The position numbers and the translations under genes are program-made. Shown one piece after another: positions 8,749 through 16,151 of a stretch of 64,000 nt of DNA. The notes below the pieces were generated by a model. That model was not told the DNA's origin. It saw only the letters and a list, made by a program, of their open reading frames with translations, and did not search any database. The DNA is taken from assembly GCF_007109405.1 (NCBI RefSeq), contig NZ_VJOY01000010.1, positions 62,001-126,000 on the forward strand, read 5' to 3'. This stretch comes from Pseudomonas mangiferae (GTDB taxonomy: Bacteria; Pseudomonadota; Gammaproteobacteria; Pseudomonadales; Pseudomonadaceae). Numbering within the stretch: position 1 is the stretch's first letter; each line of letters opens with the position of its first letter.

Positions 8749-9096
8749 ATGTCCAAGCTCTCCCTCGCCACTCTCTTCGCCCTCGGCACCCTCACCCTGG
8801 CGGGCTGCGCCGGCAAACCGGAGAACCCGGTTGACCACTTCACCTACCGCGACGAACCGCTGGTGAAGCAGGTGGAAAAAGGCATGACCAAGGAGCGCGT
8901 CCTGGCCATCGGCGGCCCGGCTTCCTCTTCGGTGAAACGCACCTACCGCCCCGGTACCTGCAATAACTACATCCTGACCACCGACGGCCATCAACAGCCG
9001 TTCCACGTCAGCTTCGACGCCAACGGGCTGGTGGACCACACCGGCTTCATGACCTGCGCCCAGCGCGAAGAACGCGAGCGCGAGCTGCACCCCTGA
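8749..9096 (+). CDS. osmE: OsmE-like outer-membrane lipoprotein (SmpA/OmlA fold)
   Basis: 115 residues. Lipobox LAGC gives a lipid cysteine at 19. The mature domain contains YRDEPLVKQVEKGMTKERVLAIGGPASSSVKRT, the helix-turn pattern of SmpA/OmlA proteins, and the OsmE-specific GTCNNYIL. OsmE in E. coli is an osmotically induced lipoprotein of unknown function. Start chosen at the ATG with AAGGAAG upstream, which places the signal peptide at the N-terminus. Confidence 0.85.
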   Translation: MSKLSLATLFALGTLTLAGCAGKPENPVDHFTYRDEPLVKQVEKGMTKERVLAIGGPASSSVKRTYRPGTCNNYILTTDGHQQPFHVSFDANGLVDHTGFMTCAQREERERELHP

Positions 9097-9103
9097 TGTC
9101 CGC

Positions 9104-9135
9104 GGCGCGGCCTCCCCGGCCGCGCCCACCCTTTT
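9104..9135 (+). terminator. Possible intrinsic terminator after osmE
   Basis: A 9-bp perfect GC stem (ggcgcggcc at 9104-9112, ggccgcgcc at 9118-9126) with loop tcccc, followed by caccctttt. It begins 8 bp after the osmE stop codon. The T-run is short, so efficiency is uncertain. Confidence 0.55.
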
Positions 9136-9339
9136 CCCCAACGTATCCCTCCTCTTTTTTTGTCCGTTCGATCAATAAAAATGCCATCACCTGAGTGCCA
9201 GGAAGCGCTCTGGGACGGGGCTTTCCGCAAAACAATCAACAATGTCGATTCTTACTATTCCCTATTCGCGCTTTTTCATCGATTTCCCTTGAGGGACCAT
9301 AGCTCCGTACCCATTCAAGCCCCCACAAGGAGCCCCACG

Positions 9340-9753
9340 ATGAAACGCACCCTTCTCGCCAGCCTGATCCTGGCCAGCCTTTCCACCGCCGCTTTTGCCC
9401 TGCCGCAGGACACCCTCCAGCCGGCCCCCGCTGAAGCCCACCGCAGCACCTTCGTTCAGGAACACGACCACAACAGCGATCACCGCGCCTTGCAGCGGGA
9501 CGGCGTTCGCATTGCCGAAGACGGTTCCGACCGCACCCCGGGCGTCCGCATTGCTGAAGACGGTTCCGACCGTACCCCTGGCATCCGCGTTGCCGAAGAT
9601 GGCTCCGACCGTACCCCGGGCATCCGCATTGCTGAAGACGGTTCTGACCGCACACCTGGCATCCGCATCGCCGAAGACGGTTCTGATCGCACCCCGGGCA
9701 TCCGCATCGCCGAAGACGGTTCCGACCGCACCCCTGGGATCCGCACCGCCTGA
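9340..9753 (+). CDS. Exported tandem-repeat protein (13-residue units)
   Basis: 137 residues. A classic signal peptide (MKRTLLASLILASLSTAAFA, cleavage expected after residue 20) is followed by a linker of about 34 residues that includes EHDHNSDH. Six full copies of a 13-residue unit, consensus G(I/V)RIAEDGSDRTP, run from 9502 to 9735, and a partial seventh (GIRTA) ends the protein. Copies differ mainly at synonymous positions, so the protein repeat is conserved while the DNA drifts. There is no lipobox or membrane segment, so it should be periplasmic or secreted. I know no function for it. An AAGGAG site lies 7 bases before the ATG. It is unlike its neighbours in being low-complexity and acidic. 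Confidence 0.8.
   Translation: MKRTLLASLILASLSTAAFALPQDTLQPAPAEAHRSTFVQEHDHNSDHRALQRDGVRIAEDGSDRTPGVRIAEDGSDRTPGIRVAEDGSDRTPGIRIAEDGSDRTPGIRIAEDGSDRTPGIRIAEDGSDRTPGIRTA
9502..9750 (+). repeat. 39-bp tandem repeat, six full units plus partial seventh
   Basis: Units begin at 9502, 9541, 9580, 9619, 9658 and 9697; a 15-bp partial copy starts at 9736. The unit is exactly 13 codons, so gain or loss of copies keeps the frame. There are no spacers between units, which separates it from a CRISPR array. Confidence 0.95.
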
Positions 9754-9885
9754 AGCGGTGTCGATCGCCGATTGAAGGCCCGGCATCCGGCCTGACCTTC
9801 CGCCCGACCGCGAAGACCGGCTCCGCCGGCCTCGCGGTGAGCCTTGGGCCCCTCGCCCCGCAGCTCCCCCTCCTCTTCCGCCCCG

Positions 9886-9900
9886 TTCGACGCCGTCGAA
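9886..9900. promoter_or_regulatory. Perfect inverted repeat upstream of the TetR-family gene, candidate operator
   Basis: TTCGACG-C-CGTCGAA, 7-bp perfect arms around one central base, located 46 bp before the regulator's start codon and ahead of a -10-like TAGAGT at 9911-9916. TetR-family repressors commonly bind such palindromes over their own promoter. I have no evidence that this one is bound. The known FabR/DesT site is longer and different, as far as I recall. Confidence 0.4.
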
Positions 9901-9946
9901 GGCCATTTGCTAGAGTGGCGCGTCGTCGATCCGGATTCCGCGTGCC

Positions 9947-10582
9947 ATGTCCCTTCGTGCCGAACAGAAACTGCAGACCCGGCAGGCCCTGATGGGTGCG
10001 GCCCGGGAGCTGATGGACAGCGGTCGGGGCTTCGGCAGCCTGAGCCTGCGGGAAGTGGCGCGGCGTGCGGGCATCGTACCCACCGGCTTCTATCGGCACT
10101 TTCAGGACATGGACGAATTGGGCCTGGCCCTGGTAGCGGAAGTGGGCGAGACCTTTCGCGAAACGCTGCGCCAGGTGCGGCGCAACGAGTTCGAACTGGG
10201 CGGCCTGGTGGAAGCCAGCACCCGCATCTTCCTCGACGCGGTGAGCGCCAACCGCGCGCAGTTCCTGTTCCTCGCCCGCGAGCAGTACGGTGGCTCGCAG
10301 CCCGTTCGCCAAGCCATCGCCGCGCTGCGCCAGCGCATTACCGATGACCTGGCGGCCGACCTCAAGCTGATGAACCGCCTGCCACACCTGGACGAAGCCG
10401 CCCTTGGCGTGCTGTCCGACCTGGTGGTGAAGACCGTCTTCGCCACCCTGCCGGAGCTCATCGACCCGCCGGATGCGCACCTGCCCACGCACCTGGCCGC
10501 GGCCGCCAAGATCACCCAACAGCTGCGCTTCATCTTCGTCGGTGGCAAGCACTGGTCGGGCATCGGCCGTCCCGACGCCTGA
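9947..10582 (+). CDS. desT: TetR-family regulator, DesT/FabR-like
   Basis: 211 residues. The N-terminal helix-turn-helix has SLREVARRAGIVPTGFYRHFQDMDEL at about 32-57, close to FabR/DesT, and the C-terminal acyl-CoA-sensing type ligand domain ends FVGGKHWSG. DesT of P. aeruginosa senses the saturated/unsaturated acyl-CoA ratio and represses the desCB desaturase. That gene, as I recall, also lies directly before ureE, which supports the name. In P. aeruginosa desB sits next to desT. Here the upstream neighbour is the repeat protein, so the expected target is not local. The symbol rests on similarity and synteny from memory. Confidence 0.75.
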   Translation: MSLRAEQKLQTRQALMGAARELMDSGRGFGSLSLREVARRAGIVPTGFYRHFQDMDELGLALVAEVGETFRETLRQVRRNEFELGGLVEASTRIFLDAVSANRAQFLFLAREQYGGSQPVRQAIAALRQRITDDLAADLKLMNRLPHLDEAALGVLSDLVVKTVFATLPELIDPPDAHLPTHLAAAAKITQQLRFIFVGGKHWSGIGRPDA

Positions 10583-10694
10583 CGCACCAGCGCGGTGCGC
10601 GACCGCCCGGCCGTGCACCCAAAAAACCTGACCGGACGATCAAATTCGGTGGCATGCTGTGCGGCGCGCCGCGAGCCGTGGCGCCGCGCCTGAT

Positions 10695-10710
10695 TGGCAA
10701 GCCCCTTGCT
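10695..10710 (+). promoter_or_regulatory. Sigma-54 (RpoN) type promoter for ureE-ureF-ureG-hupE
   Basis: TGGCAAGCCCCTTGCT matches the -24/-12 consensus TGGCACGN4TTGCW at all but one position and keeps the required GG-N10-GC spacing. It lies 43 bp before the ureE ATG in a 171-bp gap after desT. It would make the urease maturation operon dependent on RpoN and an activator such as NtrC. I did not identify an NtrC site. Confidence 0.65.
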
Positions 10711-10753
10711 CTACACTCCAGCCCGTCCTCCCGACCGACATGGAACGCGTCTC

Positions 10754-11254
10754 ATGCTGGTGATCCGCCACCGTCTCGCACCCCAGCCCACCTGGGATGC
10801 CGAACTGCACCTGACCTACGACGCCCGCAGCAAGAGTCGGCTGCGCTGCTTCAGCCACGCCGGCGAGGACGTCGGCCTGTTCCTCGAACGCGGCCAGCCG
10901 CCGCTGCATGACGGCGAATGCCTGCAAGCGGAAGACGGCCGGATCGTCGTGGTGCGGGCCCAGGCCGAGCGCCTGCTGCACATCACCTGCGCCAGCGCCT
11001 TCGAACTGACCCGCGCGGCCTACCATCTGGGGAACCGCCACGTGGCGCTGCAAATCGGCGACGGCTGGCTGCGGCTGCTGGACGATTACGTGCTGCAGGC
11101 CATGCTGGAACAGCTGGGTGCCCAGGTGGAGACCCTGGAGGCGCCGTTCCAGCCGGAACACGGGGCCTACGGCGGCGGCCACCACCATTCCCATGCCGGC
11201 GAGGCGGAATTCAGCTACGCGCCGCGCCTGCACCAGTTCGGCGTGCGCCGATGA
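10754..11254 (+). CDS. ureE: Urease accessory protein, nickel metallochaperone
   Basis: 166 residues. UreE delivers nickel to the UreDFG-urease complex. The N-terminal half is the peptide-binding beta-domain. The central metal-binding part contains [14 protein letters not shown] with the conserved interface histidine (H95). The C-terminus carries a His cluster GGGHHHSH, typical of nickel-storing UreE. The stop codon overlaps the ureF start in ATGA, so translation is probably coupled. Confidence 0.95.
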   Translation: MLVIRHRLAPQPTWDAELHLTYDARSKSRLRCFSHAGEDVGLFLERGQPPLHDGECLQAEDGRIVVVRAQAERLLHITCASAFELTRAAYHLGNRHVALQIGDGWLRLLDDYVLQAMLEQLGAQVETLEAPFQPEHGAYGGGHHHSHAGEAEFSYAPRLHQFGVRR

Positions 11255-11925
11255 ACCCGGCGTGGGCGCTGCTGCGCCTGGCCAGCCCGCAGCTGCCCAT
11301 CGGCGGCTACAGCTACTCCCAGGGGCTGGAGATGGCCGTCGAACAAGGCCGAGTGGCCGATGCCGAAGGCGCCCGTCGCTGGATCGCCGACCAGCTCCAA
11401 TTCAACCTGGCGCGCTTCGAGGCGCCCCTGCTGTTCGCCCATTGCCTCGCCGCCGAAGCGGCGGACTGGCCAGCCCTGCAGGCACTCGCCGCCCGCCACC
11501 GGGCCAGCCGCGAAACCCGCGAGCTGCACCTGGAAAGCCGGCAGATGGGTTATTCCCTGCAGCAGTTGCTGGCCGACCTGCCGGAGCTGGACGAGCCGGC
11601 CCGCGCCGCCTTCGCCCGCCTGGAAGAGCCCGGCCTGCCGGTGGCCTGGGCCCTGGCCGCCCGCGCCTGGTCCATCGCTCCTGCCGATGCCCTGGCCGCC
11701 TGGCTGTGGGGCTGGCTGGAGAACCAGTTGGCGGTGCTGATGAAGACCCTGCCCCTGGGGCAGCAGGCGGCCCAGCGGCTGACCAGCGCCCTGCTGCCCA
11801 CCTTGCAGGCCGCCCAGGCGACTGCCCAGACCCTCGAACCCGCCCACTGGGGCACGGCCGCCTTCGGCCTGGCCCTGGCGAGCATGGCGCACGAGCGCCA
11901 GTACAGCCGTTTGTTCAGATCCTAG
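11251..11925 (+). CDS. ureF: Urease accessory protein UreF
   Basis: 224 residues, all-helical. UreF is the scaffold that joins UreG to UreD and activates urease. Family motifs visible: [16 protein letters not shown] at about 12-27, [14 protein letters not shown] near 86, and the C-terminal [13 protein letters not shown]. It starts in a 4-bp overlap with ureE and is followed 17 bp later by ureG, an ordinary ureEFG operon. Confidence 0.96.
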   Translation: MNPAWALLRLASPQLPIGGYSYSQGLEMAVEQGRVADAEGARRWIADQLQFNLARFEAPLLFAHCLAAEAADWPALQALAARHRASRETRELHLESRQMGYSLQQLLADLPELDEPARAAFARLEEPGLPVAWALAARAWSIAPADALAAWLWGWLENQLAVLMKTLPLGQQAAQRLTSALLPTLQAAQATAQTLEPAHWGTAAFGLALASMAHERQYSRLFRS

Positions 11926-11942
11926 GAAAAGGAGCCCCACAG

Positions 11943-12557
11943 ATGAACAGCCAACCCCTGCGCGTCGGTATCGGCGGCCCGGTCGGTTCCGGCAAGACCG
12001 CCCTGACCCTGGCGCTGTGCCGCGCCCTGCGCGACCGCTACAACCTGGCCGTGGTGACCAACGACATCTACACCCAGGAGGACGCCCAGTTCCTGGTGCG
12101 CAACGACGCCCTGGCGCCGGAGCGGATCATCGGCGTGGAGACCGGCGGCTGCCCCCATACAGCGATCCGCGAGGATGCCTCCATCAACCTGGAGGCGGTG
12201 GACCAGCTCAACCGGCGCTTCCCCGGCCTGGAGCTGATCATCGTCGAATCCGGTGGCGACAACCTGTCCGCCACCTTCAGCCCGGAGCTGTCCGACCTGA
12301 CCCTCTACGTGATCGACGTCTCCGCCGGCGACAAGCTGCCCCGCAAGGGCGGGCCGGGCATCTGCAAGTCGGACCTGCTGGTGATCAACAAGGTGGACCT
12401 GGCGCCGCTGGTGGGCGCGTCCCTGGAGGTGATGGACCGCGACGCGCGGAAGATGCGCGGCGACAAGCCGTTCGTGTTCAGCAACCAGAAGACCGGCCAG
12501 GGCCTGGACCGGATCATCGCCTTCATCGAACACCAAGGCCTGCTGGGCGCTGCCTGA
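11943..12557 (+). CDS. ureG: Urease accessory GTPase
   Basis: 204 residues. SIMIBI-class GTPase that powers nickel insertion into urease. P-loop [13 protein letters not shown] at about 9-21, metal-binding [13 protein letters not shown] (CPH motif, about 65-77), ESGGDN (about 100), and the guanine-specificity NKVDL. Length and motifs are complete. It is third in the ureEFG operon and precedes hupE. Confidence 0.97.
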   Translation: MNSQPLRVGIGGPVGSGKTALTLALCRALRDRYNLAVVTNDIYTQEDAQFLVRNDALAPERIIGVETGGCPHTAIREDASINLEAVDQLNRRFPGLELIIVESGGDNLSATFSPELSDLTLYVIDVSAGDKLPRKGGPGICKSDLLVINKVDLAPLVGASLEVMDRDARKMRGDKPFVFSNQKTGQGLDRIIAFIEHQGLLGAA

Positions 12558-12610
12558 GCCCTCCCGTCGCGCCGCCGGCTGCGGCGCCCCACCCCTCTGG
12601 AGTCCCCGCC

Positions 12611-13183
12611 ATGAAACGTTCCACCGCATTGCTCGCCTTCGCCACCCTGCTGGGCCCGACCCTGGCCTTCGCCCATCCGGGCCACGACAGCACCGGCCTG
12701 CTGGCCGGGGTCGCCCACCCCCTGACCGGCCTGGACCACCTGCTGGCCATGCTGGCAGTGGGGCTGTGGGCGGCCCAGCAGCAGGGCGCCGCCCGCTGGG
12801 CGCTGCCGGCCACCTTCGTCGGCAGCATGTTGGTGGGCGGCCTGCTGGGCTTTTCCGGGGTGGCCTTGCCGTTCCTGGAGACCGACATCGCTGCCTCGGT
12901 GCTGGCCCTGGGCCTGCTGGTGGCCCTGGCGGTGCGTCCGCCCCTGGCGCTCGCCCTGGGCCTGACCGCGCTGTTCGCCGTGGCCCACGGCACCGCCCAC
13001 GGCCTGGAACTGCCGGACCTGGCCAGCCCGTGGACCTTCGCCGCCGGCTTCGTCGCCGCCACCGCCGCCCTGCACGCAGCCGGTTATGGGGTGGTTCGGG
13101 TCCTGCCCCGCGCCGCCGCGCCGCTGGTGCGGCTGGCAGGCGCGGTCTCGGCCGTCATCGGCGCCTGGATGCTGGCCGGCTGA
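12611..13183 (+). CDS. hupE: HupE/UreJ-family membrane protein, putative nickel permease
   Basis: 190 residues. A signal sequence (MKRSTALLAFATLLGPTLAFA) precedes the family hallmark HPGHDSTGLLAGVAHPLTGLDHLLAM, and five or six further membrane segments follow. A second His cluster AVAHGTAHGLEL lies mid-protein. HupE/UreJ proteins take up nickel for hydrogenase or urease. Position after ureG makes nickel supply for urease the likely job. 53 bp separate it from ureG. Confidence 0.9.
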   Translation: MKRSTALLAFATLLGPTLAFAHPGHDSTGLLAGVAHPLTGLDHLLAMLAVGLWAAQQQGAARWALPATFVGSMLVGGLLGFSGVALPFLETDIAASVLALGLLVALAVRPPLALALGLTALFAVAHGTAHGLELPDLASPWTFAAGFVAATAALHAAGYGVVRVLPRAAAPLVRLAGAVSAVIGAWMLAG

Positions 13184-13190
13184 CACCACG

Positions 13191-13218
13191 GGCCCGACCC
13201 GTTTCAGCGGGCCGGGCC
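13191..13218. terminator. Hairpin between convergent hupE and SDR genes
   Basis: Stem ggcccg/cgggcc enclosing cccg/cggg with one a-c mismatch and a 6-base loop. It sits in the 40-bp gap between convergent stop codons and can fold on either transcript. There is no T-run on either side, so it is more a bidirectional stop or stabiliser than a strong intrinsic terminator. Confidence 0.4.
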
Positions 13219-13223
13219 TGGCG

Positions 13224-13988
13224 TCACCCGCGGGTGCGGTCCACGGCGAACCCGGCCCAGGTCTGGCTGACCGGCATCAGTTCGAGGCTGTTGATGTTGA
13301 TGTGGGCCGGCTGGTTGAGAATCCAGTACACGGTCTCGGCGATATCCGCCGGCTGGATCGGCTCGGCGCCGGCATAGGTGGCGTCGTAGCGGGCCTGGTC
13401 GCCATCGAAGCGCACCAGGGAGAATTCGCTCTCGCACATCCCCGGCTCCAGGTCGGTGACCCGCACCCCGGTGCCCACCAGGTCGTTGCGCAGGTTCAGC
13501 GAGAATTGCCGGACAAAGGCCTTGGTGGCGCCGTAGACGTGGCTGCCCGGGTACGGCCAGTGCCCCGCCACCGAGCCCAGGTTGACGATCCCGGCGCCGC
13601 GCCCGTAGGCGATCAGCCGGGACAGCAGCAAGCGCGTACTGTACATCAGGCCCTTGATGTTGGTGTCCACCATGGTGTCCCAGTCGTCCAGGTCGCAGGA
13701 CGGCGCAGGGTCGGTGCCCAAGGCCAGCCCGGCATTGTTGATCAGCCCCCGCAGCCGCGCGAAACGCTCCGGCAACCCCGCTACCGCGGCCTCCATGGCC
13801 GCCCGGTCGCGCACGTCCACCACCAGCGGCAGCACCGCGGTCTTCGCCGAGAGTTCTTCCGCCAGCGCCTGCAGGCGCTCCGCGCGGCGGCCGGTGATCA
13901 CCAGGGACCAGCCGGCCTCGGCGAAACGGCGGGCGCAGGCTTCGCCGAACCCGGACGTGGCGCCGGTGATGAACAGGGTTGCGGGCAT
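13224..13988 (-). CDS. SDR-family NAD(P)-dependent oxidoreductase, YdfG-like
   Basis: 254 residues with the classical short-chain dehydrogenase layout: cofactor motif TGATSGFGEACARRF at about 8-22, NNAGLALG near 85, active-site Ser in LGSVAGHW, and YGATK (Tyr/Lys) about 150. The C-terminal half (EPGMCESEFSLVRF, ININSLELMP) matches the YdfG group, which reduces 3-hydroxy acids such as L-allo-threonine and 3-hydroxypropionate using NADP. The true substrate is not determined by sequence. A GAGGAGA site precedes the ATG at 13988. Confidence 0.88.
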   Translation of the reverse strand: MPATLFITGATSGFGEACARRFAEAGWSLVITGRRAERLQALAEELSAKTAVLPLVVDVRDRAAMEAAVAGLPERFARLRGLINNAGLALGTDPAPSCDLDDWDTMVDTNIKGLMYSTRLLLSRLIAYGRGAGIVNLGSVAGHWPYPGSHVYGATKAFVRQFSLNLRNDLVGTGVRVTDLEPGMCESEFSLVRFDGDQARYDATYAGAEPIQPADIAETVYWILNQPAHININSLELMPVSQTWAGFAVDRTRG

Positions 13989-14565
13989 GTCAGTTCTCCT
14001 CGATCGAGTGTCGGCGGCCGCGCCACGGGCTTCGTCGGCACGGCCGGAAGATGGCCAGCGGCAAGCGTACCCGATCTGCAGCGCCCGCGTGGTCGCCAGC
14101 CTGGCTGAAAAACGTACGGGACGCCCGTGGCCCCGGTTACCGGGCCCGACCGTCGAATGCCCCCAGGTTGTCCACAACCGGCGCACACCCCGACCCACAG
14201 CATCCGTGGACAACTCAGCGAGCCTCATAGGAGCTGCTAAGTCGCACTGCTCACCAGGGTCCACCGCTCAAACGCTGGCCAGCCTGTTCCAGGCCCCGCG
14301 CCGCCTGGGCGCCAGCCGTCGCTCCCCGTGCTTTCCACAGAGTTATCCCCAGGTCGCGTGGACAATTCCTGCCCAGAGCCACGAGCAGCTGGAGATCGCT
14401 AAGTGTCTGATTAGGTGGGCAGAAAGCCGATATGAGCGTTTTTCGAGCGGATGACTGGAGGCCGCGCAGGCGTTGGCCTGTAGCAGGCTGTCTCCATCTT
14501 ATCCACAAGGACATCCACACGAACAGTGGAAGAAGGCCGGGACGGGCGTCCCGGCCGAAAAGCGG
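13989..14565. other. 577-bp non-coding region with DnaA-box-like cluster
   Basis: No supportable gene. It holds a perfect DnaA box TTATCCACA at 14499-14507 and near-matches: TTGTCCACA 14168-14176, CTTTCCACA 14331-14339, TTATCCCCA 14343-14351, and TTGTCCACG on the minus strand at 14206-14213 (partial) and 14357-14365. The part at 14331-14351 reads like the paired boxes of a Pseudomonas oriC, but no AT-rich unwinding element and none of dnaA, dnaN or rpmH is nearby. A titration or regulatory (datA/DARS-like) role is possible, or chance. Confidence 0.5.
14529..14556 (-). terminator. Intrinsic terminator of the liv transporter operon
   Basis: On the minus strand, after the livF stop, a near-perfect stem (ggccgggac/gtcccggcc, 14535-14556) with a 4-base loop is followed by TTCTTCC. 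It lies 9 bp past the end of livF. The T-run is broken but the stem is strong. Confidence 0.6.
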
Positions 14566-15279
14566 TCAGTGACCGCCGAGATAGGCGCTGCGCACGTCCT
14601 CGTTGCCGAGCAGTTCCTGACCGGTGCCGGTCATGCGGATCTCGCCGGTGACCATCACGTAGGCGCGGTCCGAAAGGCGCAGGGCGTGGTTGGCGTTCTG
14701 CTCCACCAGGAAGATGGTCATGCCGCTCTTCGCCAACTCCCGCAGGGTCTGGAAGATCTGCTTCACCACGATGGGCGCCAGGCCCAGGCTCGGCTCGTCC
14801 AGCAGCAGCAGGCGCGGGCGGCTCATGAGCGCCCGGGCGATGGCGAGCATCTGCTGCTCGCCCCCGGACATGGTCATGGCCCGCTGGTTGCGCCGCTCCT
14901 TCAGCCGCGGGAAGAGGTCGAACATCCGTTGCATGTCCTCGTCGGCGTGCTTCATGCCCACCGGAATGGTGCCCATCAGCAGGTTTTCCTCGACGCTCAT
15001 GTCAGGGAACACCCGCCGCCCTTCCGGCGACTGGGCGATGCCATGGGAGGCCACGTAGTCGGCCGACTTGCGGGTGATGTCGACGCCGCTGTAGACGATC
15101 TGCCCGGCGCTGGCCCGGGGCTGGCCGAAGATCGACATCAGCAGGGTGGACTTGCCCGCGCCGTTGGCGCCGATCAGGCTGACCGTCTCGCCCTCGTGGA
15201 TGTGCAGCGAGACCTTCTTCAGCGCCTGGATCGGCCCGTAGTGGACGTCGACGTCCTTGAATTCGAGCAGGGCGCTCAT
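14566..15279 (-). CDS. livF: Branched-chain amino-acid-type ABC transporter, ATP-binding protein LivF
   Basis: 237 residues, an ABC ATPase of the LivF/BraG group. Walker A GANGAGKS at about 37-44, signature SGGEQQML near 136, Walker B LLLLDEPSLGLAP about 155, H-loop region FLVEQN about 190. It forms the ATPase pair with LivG under the LivHM membrane domains. Its ATG overlaps the livG stop by 4 bp. It is the last gene of a five-gene minus-strand operon. Confidence 0.95.
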   Translation of the reverse strand: MSALLEFKDVDVHYGPIQALKKVSLHIHEGETVSLIGANGAGKSTLLMSIFGQPRASAGQIVYSGVDITRKSADYVASHGIAQSPEGRRVFPDMSVEENLLMGTIPVGMKHADEDMQRMFDLFPRLKERRNQRAMTMSGGEQQMLAIARALMSRPRLLLLDEPSLGLAPIVVKQIFQTLRELAKSGMTIFLVEQNANHALRLSDRAYVMVTGEIRMTGTGQELLGNEDVRSAYLGGH

Positions 15280-16151
15280 GCCACTTCCTCCTCATCGGCA
15301 CCCAGGTAGGCGGCGATGACCTTGGGATCGTTACGGACCTGTTCGGGAGTACCCTCGGCGATCAGCGCGCCGTGGTCGAGCACGATCACCTGGTCGGAGA
15401 TGCTCATCACCATGCCCATGTCGTGCTCGATCAGCAGCACGGTGATCCGGTGCTCGTCCCGCAGGCGACGGATGATGGCGCTCAGGCGCTCGGTCTCGGC
15501 CGGGTTGAGGCCGGCGGCCGGCTCGTCCAGGCAGACGATCTCCGGCCGGGTGCACATGGCCCGGGCGATCTCCAGGCGGCGCTGCTGACCGTAGGAGAGT
15601 TCGCCGGCGAGGCGGTTGGCGTGCTCCACCAGGTCCACCACTTCCAGCCAGTAGAAGGCGGTGTCCAAGGCCTTTTCCTCGGCCCGGCGATAGGCCGGGG
15701 TGTTGAGCACGCCGGCCACCAGGTTGCGGTTGACCCACATGTGCTGGGCCACCAGCAGGTTCTCCACCACCGACATCTCGCGGAACAGCCGGATGTTCTG
15801 AAAGGTGCGCGCCAGGCCGGCACGGTTCACCAGGTGGGTACCACCGAACATCTTGTAACGCAGGCGGCTGAGGAAGCTCGGCGGCGACACGAAGTCATGG
15901 AGCTGGAACGGCTCGCCCATCACCTGGCCCACGTCGGTGGGCTGCTCACGGGTATCCAGCACGATGTGGCCGTCAGTGGCCTTGTAGAAGCCGGTCAGGC
16001 AGTTGAACACCGTGGTCTTGCCGGCGCCATTGGGCCCGATCAGGGCGGAGATGGAATGTCGCTCGATGGCGAAGCTGACGTCGTTCAGGGCGCGGATGCC
16101 GCCGAACTGCATCATCAGGTGTTCGACGGAGAGGATGACGTCGCGGCTCAT
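15276..16151 (-). CDS. livG: Branched-chain amino-acid-type ABC transporter, ATP-binding protein LivG
   Basis: 291 residues starting MSRDVILSVEHLMMQFGG. Walker A GPNGAGKTT, signature LSYGQQRRLEIARA, Walker B IVCLDEPAAGLNP, switch LLIEHDMG. An insertion of about 35 residues between Walker A and the Q-loop (TREQPTDVGQVMGEPFQLHDF...) is common in LivG/BraF. I chose the ATG at 16151, which overlaps the livM stop by 4 bp; the frame is open further but only as a shadow of livM. Confidence 0.95.
   Translation of the reverse strand: MSRDVILSVEHLMMQFGGIRALNDVSFAIERHSISALIGPNGAGKTTVFNCLTGFYKATDGHIVLDTREQPTDVGQVMGEPFQLHDFVSPPSFLSRLRYKMFGGTHLVNRAGLARTFQNIRLFREMSVVENLLVAQHMWVNRNLVAGVLNTPAYRRAEEKALDTAFYWLEVVDLVEHANRLAGELSYGQQRRLEIARAMCTRPEIVCLDEPAAGLNPAETERLSAIIRRLRDEHRITVLLIEHDMGMVMSISDQVIVLDHGALIAEGTPEQVRNDPKVIAAYLGADEEEVA

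Noticed and set aside
9502-9750. Regular repeats considered as a CRISPR array
   Set aside because: Units are contiguous with no spacers, lie in frame within a signal-peptide protein, and no cas gene is present.
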